The notes under the pieces: generated by a model
Databases searched by the model: none
Told to the model about the DNA's origin: nothing
Seen by the model: the letters and a program-made list of their open reading frames with translations, nothing else
Made by a program: the position numbers and the translations under genes
In this document: positions 1 through 5,256 of the stretch, in pieces
How the letters are laid out: every line of letters begins with the position of its first letter
Position numbering within the stretch: position 1 is the stretch's first letter
Source of the DNA: Xanthobacteraceae bacterium
Lineage (GTDB): Bacteria > Pseudomonadota > Alphaproteobacteria > Rhizobiales > Xanthobacteraceae
Direction of reading: 5' to 3'
NCBI GenBank assembly: GCA_030043335.1
Contig: JASHXX010000260.1
Span: forward strand, 1 to 5,256
Length of the DNA: 5,256 nucleotides

Positions 1-1
1 C

Positions 2-409
2 CGCGCCTTCGATGGCTTCGTGCCGGAAAAGATCGCGCGCTACCGGCCGGCCAAGATCGAGCGACTGATGGGGGACGCCGGCATCGTGCGCAACTGCGCC
101 AAGATCGAGGGCGCGGTGGCTTCGGCGCGGGCCTGGATCGAGGTGATGGAGAACGGTCCCGGCTTCTCGAAGCTCCTCTGGGATTTCGTCGACGGCAAGC
201 CGAAGGTTAACCGCTTCCGCACCGTGCGGCAGGTTCCGGCGGAGACCGCGACCTCGCGCGCGATGTCAAAGGAACTGACGCGGCGCGGCTTCAAATTCTG
301 CGGGCCGACGATCACCTATGCCTTCATGCAGGCGGTCGGCATGGTCAATGACCATCTGGTCGCCTGTCACCGACACGAGGCGGTGCAGAAGCTCGCCCGC
401 AAGGTTTGA
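2..409 (+). CDS. tag: DNA-3-methyladenine glycosylase I (3' part; start lies left of the window)
   Basis: Base-excision repair enzyme that removes 3-methyladenine from alkylated DNA in the cytoplasm. The visible 135 residues align by eye with the C-terminal two-thirds of Tag. They include the AFDGF segment at the left edge, the DAGIVRN stretch, the RGFKFCGPTITYAFMQA block and the VNDHLVAC segment. In that last segment His (codon 353-355) and Cys (365-367) have the spacing of the C-terminal pair of Tag's zinc ligands (H-x3-C). The frame is open to the left edge, and Tag proteins are usually about 190-210 residues, so roughly the first 65-70 codons, with the N-terminal zinc ligands and the active-site Glu, are missing from view. 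A GTG at 20 is in frame but falls inside the conserved fold, so it is not the start. The gene converges on the acetyltransferase. Confidence 0.93.
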   Translation, partial: RAFDGFVPEKIARYRPAKIERLMGDAGIVRNCAKIEGAVASARAWIEVMENGPGFSKLLWDFVDGKPKVNRFRTVRQVPAETATSRAMSKELTRRGFKFCGPTITYAFMQAVGMVNDHLVACHRHEAVQKLARKV

Positions 410-423
410 GCCGCGACCCGACT

Positions 424-439
424 GCGCGCCCTGCCGCGC
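424..439. terminator. possible hairpin between the convergent tag and acetyltransferase genes
   Basis: The 29-base gap between the two stop codons holds a perfect 5-bp stem, GCGCG (424-428) with CGCGC (435-439), around a 6-base loop. It is nested inside a 6-bp pairing, GCGACC (413-418) with GGTCGC (451-456). A convergent junction is where a bidirectional terminator would be expected. No T-tract follows on either strand, and GC-rich DNA forms such stems by chance, so the role is only a guess. Confidence 0.2.
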
Positions 440-888
440 TACAGCATCGCGGTCGCTGACTTGCGCCCGCTCGGCTCGAAGCCGAGCCGGGCGTAGAATC
501 GGCTGAGGCGGTGGCGCTGTTCGCCGACCGGCGTGATCGTCACCGACACGGCCAAGCAGCCCTGCGCGCGGCACCAGTCCTTGGCGCGCTCGATCAGGAG
601 CCGCGCCAGGCCGCGGCGGCGATATTCCGGCAGGACGTAAAGGTCGCCGATCTCGCCGAGCCGGCCCCACTCGACATAGAGGACGGTCGAGACCGTGATC
701 ACCGCTTGCTCCTTGCCGTCCTCGACAGCGAGCGCGCACCAGCAAAACGGATCGGCCAGCATGCGGTCAAGATTTTGCGCGATGCGCGGGCGTGGCGTCG
801 CAAAGCCTTCTTCGCGGAAGAACCGCGCCAACAGCTCGATTGCGGCCTGGCGCTGTTCGCCGCTGACCGGCCCGATAGCGATCGACAT
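439..888 (-). CDS. GNAT family N-acetyltransferase
   Basis: Predicted acetyl-CoA-dependent N-acetyltransferase of 149 residues, the usual size for a single-domain GNAT protein. The acetyl-CoA-binding motif A is clear: strand GEIGDLYVLPEY at about residues 78-89, followed by RRRGLA at 90-95 and the helix LLIERAKDWC. A later FYARLGFEPSG (about 131-141) is the typical motif B region, with Tyr in the position that often acts as general acid. The acceptor substrate cannot be told from sequence. I chose the ATG at 888-886, not the in-frame start further out at 1101, because GGGG lies 9 bases upstream, the GNAT fold begins soon after, and the longer version would run back through the divergent gap into the HD gene. 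The gene converges on tag and diverges from the HD hydrolase. Confidence 0.9.
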   Translation of the reverse strand: MSIAIGPVSGEQRQAAIELLARFFREEGFATPRPRIAQNLDRMLADPFCWCALAVEDGKEQAVITVSTVLYVEWGRLGEIGDLYVLPEYRRRGLARLLIERAKDWCRAQGCLAVSVTITPVGEQRHRLSRFYARLGFEPSGRKSATAML

Positions 889-893
889 GGCGT

Positions 894-912
894 GATCCCC
901 GTTGGCGGGGTC
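894..912 (-). promoter_or_regulatory. leader hairpin covering the acetyltransferase ribosome-binding site
   Basis: Read on the - strand, the bases just before the start codon form CCCCG-CCAA-CGGGG, a 5-bp all-GC stem with a 4-base loop. Two more pairs (GA with UC) can form past a single bulged base. The 3' arm contains the GGGG that is the only Shine-Dalgarno-like element for this gene, ending 9 bases before the ATG. If the stem folds in the mRNA, the ribosome site would be hidden. The pairing is seen in the sequence; its effect is inference. Confidence 0.35.
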
Positions 913-968
913 ATTGGCACCGACAGGGCGCGCGAGGCAATCGCGCCGCGGCTTGCGAATGATCACAA

Positions 969-973
969 GGGAG
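969..973 (+). promoter_or_regulatory. Shine-Dalgarno of the HD hydrolase
   Basis: AAGGGAG (967-973) is a good match to the 16S rRNA anti-SD. It sits 10 bases before a GTG at 984 and 13 bases before an ATG at 987. The spacing favours the GTG, although the two starts differ by only one residue. Confidence 0.55.
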
Positions 974-983
974 ATAGCCTGCC

Positions 984-1682
984 GTGATGCCGAGGCTGCC
1001 GCTGCCCCCCTCTCCCGCCGCCAAGGCGCGCGCACGCTCCGGGCCGGCCCGACCTCTCCGCACCAGACCCAAGGCAGCCGCAGACGCCGGCGCGGCGGCA
1101 CGCGCCTGGCAGCGCATGCTGTCGGGACGGCGGCTCGATCTTCTCGATCCCTCGGCGCTCGACATCGAGATCGAGGATATCGCGCATGGGCTCGCGCGCG
1201 TGGCGCGCTGGAACGGGCAGACCCGGGGCGCGCACATCTTTTCGGTCGCCCAGCATTGCCTCCTGGTCGAGGCGCTGGCGCGCGCGCGGGCGCCGGGGCT
1301 CGATCGCGGGCGCCGCCTCGCGGTGTTGCTGCACGACGCGCCGGAATACGTGATCGGCGACATGATCTCCCCGTTCAAGGCGGTGATCAGCGACGCCTAC
1401 AGAGCGGTGGAACGGCGGTTGCTCACAGCGATCCATCTGCGCTTCGGCCTGCCGGCGAAATCGCCGCCGGAGCTCGACAACCTCATCAAAGCCGCCGACC
1501 GCGCCGCGGCCTTTCTCGAAGCCACCCGGCTCGCCGGCTTCGACGCCGCCGAGGCGCGGCGATTCTTCGGCCGGCCGCCGCTCTACTCCGCCGCGATCGA
1601 GCGCGATTATCTGACGCCGTGGCCGGCGCAGACCGCGCAGGCGCGTTACCTCGCGCAGTTCAAGAAGCTAAGCGCGGACTGA
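984..1682 (+). CDS. HD-domain hydrolase, YfbR-like (probable nucleotidase)
   Basis: Predicted metal-dependent phosphohydrolase of 232 residues. The HD signature is complete: His91 in VAQHCLLVE, His117-Asp118 in LLHDAPEYVIGD and Asp172 in KAADRAAAF. The run HDAPEYVIGDMISPFK, with Glu121 four residues after His117, closely resembles the matching part of E. coli YfbR, a 5'-deoxynucleotidase, so a small nucleoside monophosphate is the likely substrate; the exact one is unknown. Residues 1-40 are rich in Ala, Arg and Pro, look disordered and lie outside the HD fold, so a start further in remains possible. The start is supported by AAGGGAG 10 bases upstream. The gene is divergent from the acetyltransferase, and the phosphatase follows 94 bases downstream on the same strand, suggesting co-transcription. 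Confidence 0.87.
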   Translation: MMPRLPLPPSPAAKARARSGPARPLRTRPKAAADAGAAARAWQRMLSGRRLDLLDPSALDIEIEDIAHGLARVARWNGQTRGAHIFSVAQHCLLVEALARARAPGLDRGRRLAVLLHDAPEYVIGDMISPFKAVISDAYRAVERRLLTAIHLRFGLPAKSPPELDNLIKAADRAAAFLEATRLAGFDAAEARRFFGRPPLYSAAIERDYLTPWPAQTAQARYLAQFKKLSAD

Positions 1683-1776
1683 GCGTCACCCAGAGTTGTA
1701 GCCGCGCAATGGCGGCGCCATACCCATATGAGATATACGAAAGCACACATTCGTTTCCGCAACGCCAAATCTTTCG

Positions 1777-2283
1777 ATGATCCACGTCTGCTCGCTGGCG
1801 CGTCTGTATGCAACGGTCGAAGAGACCGGGGCGCGGCACGTCGTATCGCTCATTGGCGATGAAGCCGCTCTCGAGCGGCCGCTCGCGATCGAGCCGGAGA
1901 ACCATCTCTGGCTGCGGCTGCATGACATTTCCGCCCCGCTCGACGGCTACACCATGCCGGACGAACGGCACATCGTCGATCTCTTCGATTTCGTGCATTC
2001 ATGGGATCGCCGCGCGCCGCTGGTGATGCACTGCTATGCCGGCATCAGCCGCTCGACCGCGAGCGCCTTCGCCAGCGTCTGCGCGCTGAGCCCGCATCGC
2101 GACGAGACGAGCATCGCGCGGGCGCTGCGGCTTGCCTCGCCGACGGCGACGCCGAACATCCGCATCGTCTCGCTCGCCGACCGCCTGCTCGGACGTGGCG
2201 GCCGCATGGTGGCGGCGATCGAGACCATCGGCCGTGGCGTGCTCGCCGCGGAGGCCGAGCCGTTCCGGCTTGAGCTTGATTGA
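1777..2283 (+). CDS. dual-specificity/tyrosine phosphatase-like protein
   Basis: Predicted cysteine-dependent phosphatase of 168 residues. The P-loop HCYAGISRST carries the CX5R signature, Cys86 as nucleophile and Arg92 binding phosphate, followed by Ser93. Asp50 (LHDISAP) or Asp56 could be the general acid; both lie about 30-36 residues before the Cys, as in compact dual-specificity phosphatases. The N-terminal MIHVCSLARL and the later TPNIRIVSLADRLLGRGGRM look like family-specific blocks. The substrate is unknown and could be a phosphoprotein, nucleotide or inositol-type phosphate. ATG 1777 is the only usual start between the in-frame stop at 1729 and the conserved region, yet no Shine-Dalgarno precedes it; instead a 23-codon ORF ends across it as ATGA. 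It lies 94 bases after the HD hydrolase on the same strand, and the two may work on related phosphoesters. Confidence 0.88.
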   Translation: MIHVCSLARLYATVEETGARHVVSLIGDEAALERPLAIEPENHLWLRLHDISAPLDGYTMPDERHIVDLFDFVHSWDRRAPLVMHCYAGISRSTASAFASVCALSPHRDETSIARALRLASPTATPNIRIVSLADRLLGRGGRMVAAIETIGRGVLAAEAEPFRLELD

Positions 2284-2316
2284 GCGCGTCGCTTCCGCGC
2301 TGCCGCTGCGCAATGA

Positions 2317-2345
2317 CGGATTCAGAATATCCGGCTATTCGCCGG
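2317..2345. terminator. possible hairpins at the phosphatase / secreted-protein convergent junction
   Basis: Two overlapping perfect 5-bp stems lie here: CGGAT (2317-2321) with ATCCG (2329-2333), and CCGGC (2331-2335) with GCCGG (2341-2345) around a 5-base loop. The second stem encloses most of the stop codon of the - strand gene. They share bases 2331-2333, so only one can form at a time. The location between two convergent genes suits transcript ends, but there is no T-tract. Confidence 0.25.
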
Positions 2346-2802
2346 CCGGTCCGGCCCTGACGATATTCATCGGCGAGCCGGCGGTGCGGCCGAACATGTG
2401 CGTGCGCGGGTTGCTGCGCTGGTAGAAGTCGCAATAGGCGAAGCCGAAGCCGGCGAGCGAACCGCGGAAGCTGCGATAATCGATCTTCTCGACTCGGAAG
2501 CAGGGCTCGAGCGGCAAGCCGTTGAGGTGAGCGCAGACCGCGTTGTTGTTGATCCGTATCGTGCCGGCTGGCAGAGCAGCGAAGCGCAGGTCGCCGCGGC
2601 CGCCGGGCCGGATGGTGCCGACGACCGAGCCGTCGGAGAAGATCCGGCCCATGCCGGCGGTGCCGTCAAAGCAGGTGTAGGCGAAGAGCTTGCCGACGAC
2701 GAAGGCGCGCGCTTGTTCCGGCCCAAGCTCCTCGGCGAAGGCAGGCGCCGACGATGCGGCTCCCAGCGCGCAGGCGATAATGACGGCGACGCGAAACGAC
2801 AT
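2335..2802 (-). CDS. small secreted protein of unknown function
   Basis: I do not recognise a named family. The 155-residue product starts with a clear Sec signal peptide: MSFR, a hydrophobic core VAVIIACALGA, and a likely cleavage AFA|EE after residue 23. The mature part of about 132 residues has four cysteines (44, 90, 101, 124), enough for two disulfides in the periplasm. It is rich in Gly and aromatic residues, with GTAGMGRIFSDGSVVGTI near 47-64 and RSFRGSLAGFGFAYCDFY near 110-127. No lipobox or membrane anchor follows. I chose the ATG at 2802 because GGGG lies 6 bases upstream; in-frame starts at 2814 (GTG) and 2826 (ATG) would add only MGLPVGLP to the signal peptide. The frame stays open far upstream, but that stretch is antisense-like shadow over the acuI-type gene. 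The gene follows that oxidoreductase on the same strand after 122 bases. Confidence 0.8.
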   Translation of the reverse strand: MSFRVAVIIACALGAASSAPAFAEELGPEQARAFVVGKLFAYTCFDGTAGMGRIFSDGSVVGTIRPGGRGDLRFAALPAGTIRINNNAVCAHLNGLPLEPCFRVEKIDYRSFRGSLAGFGFAYCDFYQRSNPRTHMFGRTAGSPMNIVRAGPAGE

Positions 2803-2826
2803 TGGCAACCCCACTGGCAACCCCAT
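2803..2826 (-). repeat. 12-base tandem duplication spanning alternative starts
   Basis: On the - strand the sequence reads ATGGGGTTGCCA then GTGGGGTTGCCA, then the ATG at 2802. The two 12-base units differ only in their first base. Each unit begins with a possible start codon and carries a GGGG placed 6 bases before the start codon of the next unit. The period is a multiple of three, so all three starts share the reading frame of the secreted protein. Confidence 0.9.
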
Positions 2827-2842
2827 TTGCCACGACGCTAGC

Positions 2843-2875
2843 TTGTTAACAAAACTTCTTAACCGTCTCCTTACC
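2843..2875. promoter_or_regulatory. AT-rich patch with TTGTTAACAA palindrome and TTAACC-type repeats
   Basis: The 122-base gap 2803-2924 between the acuI-type gene and the secreted-protein gene holds an AT-rich island that stands out from the GC-rich surroundings. It contains a perfect 10-base palindrome TTGTTAACAA (2843-2852), then CTTAACC (2858-2864) and CCTTACC (2869-2875). It lies upstream of the secreted-protein gene, so a promoter or operator is plausible. TTAA at 2846 and 2859 are 9 bases apart, not the 7 of a canonical CtrA site. Confidence 0.3.
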
Positions 2876-2924
2876 ATAGCCCGCCTCGATGATGGTCGAA
2901 CTTCGTAGCCAAATTCTGAACGCC

Positions 2925-3911
<987 letters not shown>

Positions 3912-3932
3912 GCTCGCGCTCCCGACGTCTCT

Positions 3933-3957
3933 ACGTCACGACGGTCCATCATGACGT
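3933..3957. promoter_or_regulatory. ACGTCA/TGACGT inverted repeat upstream of acuI
   Basis: The 102-base gap between the transporter stop and the acuI-type start holds ACGTCA (3933-3938) and its inverted copy TGACGT (3952-3957), 13 bases apart. A third element, GACGTCT (3924-3930), is repeated at 3953-3959. Such spaced half-sites could bind a dimeric regulator. The arms are short and no clear promoter was identified, so confidence is low. Confidence 0.25.
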
Positions 3958-4013
3958 CTGCCGGCATCGTGTAAGAGGCAAACGCCGAGCACAAGGCGCA
4001 AGGCAACGGGTCG

Positions 4014-5256
4014 TCAGGCCGGCAGGCCGGCAACGCGCGGCACCGGCTTCTCCACGATCGGCAGATTGATCAGCGCGGAGAGGAGCCCGAACAGGATCGC
4101 GAGCCACCACACCGCGTCGTAGGAGCCGGTGCGGTCGAACACGAAGCCGCCGAGCCAGACGCCGAGGAAGCCGCCGATCTGGTGACTGAGGAAGGCGAGC
4201 TCCGACAGCGTCCCCAGCCATTGCGTACCGAACATCAGCGCGATGATGCCGTTGGTCGGCGGCACGGTCGAGAGCCACATCAGCCCCATCGCCGCGCCGA
4301 AGGCGATGCAGCTGAACGGCGTGACCGGAAACGCAATGAACGCCAGGATCGCGACAGCGCGCGCAAAATAGATGATCGAGAGCAGATAGCGGCGGGGCAT
4401 CCGGTCGCAGAGCCAGCCGGAGGCGATCGAGCCGATGATGTTGAACAGGCCGACGGTCCCGATCGTCCAGCCGCCGATCGAAGCCGACAGCCCGCGGTCG
4501 ACGAGGTAGGACGGCAGGTGCACGGTGATGAAGGCGATCTGGAAGCCGCAGGTGAAGAAGCCGAGCACCAGGAAGACATAGGAGCGGTGGGCGAACGCTT
4601 CGCCGAGCGCCTGCTGCAGCGATTGCGACGTTGCCTGCGCCATCGGTTGCGGCCCGCTCGCTGCTTGGGCTTTCGGCGTCGCAGCGCGAACGAGAGCGGC
4701 AGGATCGCGCAGATGCTGACGGCGAAGATCATAAGCGCCGTTTGCCAGCCGAACTGGCTCATCAGCAGGACCGCAAGCGGCGAAAACAGGAACTGGCCGA
4801 ACGAGCCGGCCGCGGTGCCGAGACCGAATGCGGTCGAGCGCCATTGCGGCGGCAACAATTTGCCGAACGCCGCCAGCACCACCATGAACGAGGAGCCGGC
4901 AAGGCCGAAGCCGATCAGGATGCCGGAGGATAAATCAAGGAACGCCGCGCTCGTCGCATGCGCCATCAGCGCGAGGCCGGCGGCATACATCAGCGCGCCC
5001 AGGCTGAGCACCCACGTTGCGCCGAAGCGGTCGACGATCACGCCGGCAAAAGGCTGGCCGACGCCCCAAAGGAGATTCTGCAGGGCGAGCGCAAACGCAA
5101 AGACATCGCGGCCCCAGTGATTGGCGGTGGAGAGTGGCGTGAGGAAGAATCCGAGCGTCGAGCGCGGGCCGAAGGCAATCAGGCCGATCAGACAGCCGAA
5201 GCCGATGATCACCGCCGGCGTCCGCCAGTTCCCCGCTTCCAGCGCGCCGAATTCGG
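4014..5256 (-). pseudogene. MFS transporter, frameshifted (5' end lies right of the window)
   Basis: Inner-membrane major facilitator of the 12-helix type, perhaps of the monocarboxylate-transporter-like (YcxA-like) group; the substrate is unknown. The N-terminal half reads well from the right edge to about 4682. It includes NWRTPAVIIGFGCLIGLIAF, GFFLTPLSTANHWGRDVFAF, the loop 2-3 motif around VDRFGATWVLSLG, and GTAAGSFGQFLFSPL. The C-terminal half is in another frame, from about 4679 (ATPKAQAASG) to the TGA at 4014-4016, and includes HRSYVFLVLGFFTCGFQIAF, a loop with CDRMPRRYLLS, and GGFLGVWLGGFVFDRTGSYD. Joining the halves gives a continuous transporter if one base is added near CTGCGACG, for example CTGGCGACG. 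As written, the first frame runs on into Arg-rich shadow and stops at 4280. A GTG at 5212 is in frame, but transporter-like coding continues above it to the window edge, so the true start is probably outside. It could be a real pseudogene or a sequencing error. Confidence 0.85.

Noticed and set aside
889..983. Sigma-70-type promoters in the divergent gap
   Set aside because: Partial matches such as TTGGCA and TTGTGA occur, but no -10 element of acceptable quality lies at 16-18 bases from them.
439..1101. Longer acetyltransferase starting at 1101
   Set aside because: The extra 71 residues have no GNAT features and overlap the divergent HD gene; the ATG at 888 fits the fold and has a GGGG upstream.
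902..1780. 292-codon + strand frame over the HD hydrolase
   Set aside because: It is an Arg/Ala/Gly-rich shadow in the wrong frame of a gene with a complete HD signature. Only its last 23 codons are discussed, as a possible leader ORF.
2846..2862. CtrA binding site
   Set aside because: The two TTAA half-sites are separated by 9 bases; the canonical site needs 7.
4014..4844. Separate 276-codon transporter gene starting at 4844
   Set aside because: The first 50 or so residues are out-of-frame shadow of the N-terminal half; only the part after about 4679 is true transporter sequence.
4182..5120. 312-codon + strand frame antisense to the MFS gene
   Set aside because: Its composition is Arg/Glu/Asp/Gln-rich with no recognisable domain, the usual antisense shadow of a GC-rich membrane-protein gene.

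Overview
The window is GC-rich, densely packed chromosomal DNA. It looks like an alphaproteobacterium of the order Hyphomicrobiales, perhaps close to Bradyrhizobium or Rhodopseudomonas. That placement rests on base composition and remembered protein resemblance, not on a search. I see no RNA gene, insertion sequence, CRISPR array, integrase or phage gene.

Layout from left to right. (1) The 3' two-thirds of a DNA-3-methyladenine glycosylase I gene (tag, + strand, 2-409) runs in from the left edge. (2) It converges on a GNAT acetyltransferase (- strand, 439-888), with 29 bases between their stop codons. (3) A 95-base divergent gap separates the acetyltransferase from an HD-domain hydrolase related to YfbR nucleotidases (+, 984-1682). 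(4) After 94 bases comes a small dual-specificity-type phosphatase with a CX5R signature (+, 1777-2283). (5) A 51-base gap with hairpin potential lies between that gene and a convergent small secreted protein of unknown function (-, 2335-2802). (6) Further right on the - strand are an acrylyl-CoA reductase-like MDR oxidoreductase (acuI/yhdH type, 2925-3911) and (7) an MFS transporter gene that enters from the right edge (4014-5256) and is broken by a one-base frameshift near 4681.

Functionally this is mixed housekeeping and metabolism: DNA alkylation repair, two small phosphohydrolases in tandem, an acetyltransferase, a secreted protein, and a possible carboxylate transporter with an acrylyl-CoA reductase. 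The points most worth a second look are the transporter frameshift, the 12-base in-frame duplication carrying start codons and ribosome-binding sites of the secreted protein, the phosphatase gene that lacks a Shine-Dalgarno but overlaps a 23-codon ORF by ATGA, and a hairpin that would cover the acetyltransferase ribosome-binding site. I did not find a clearly new multi-gene system.
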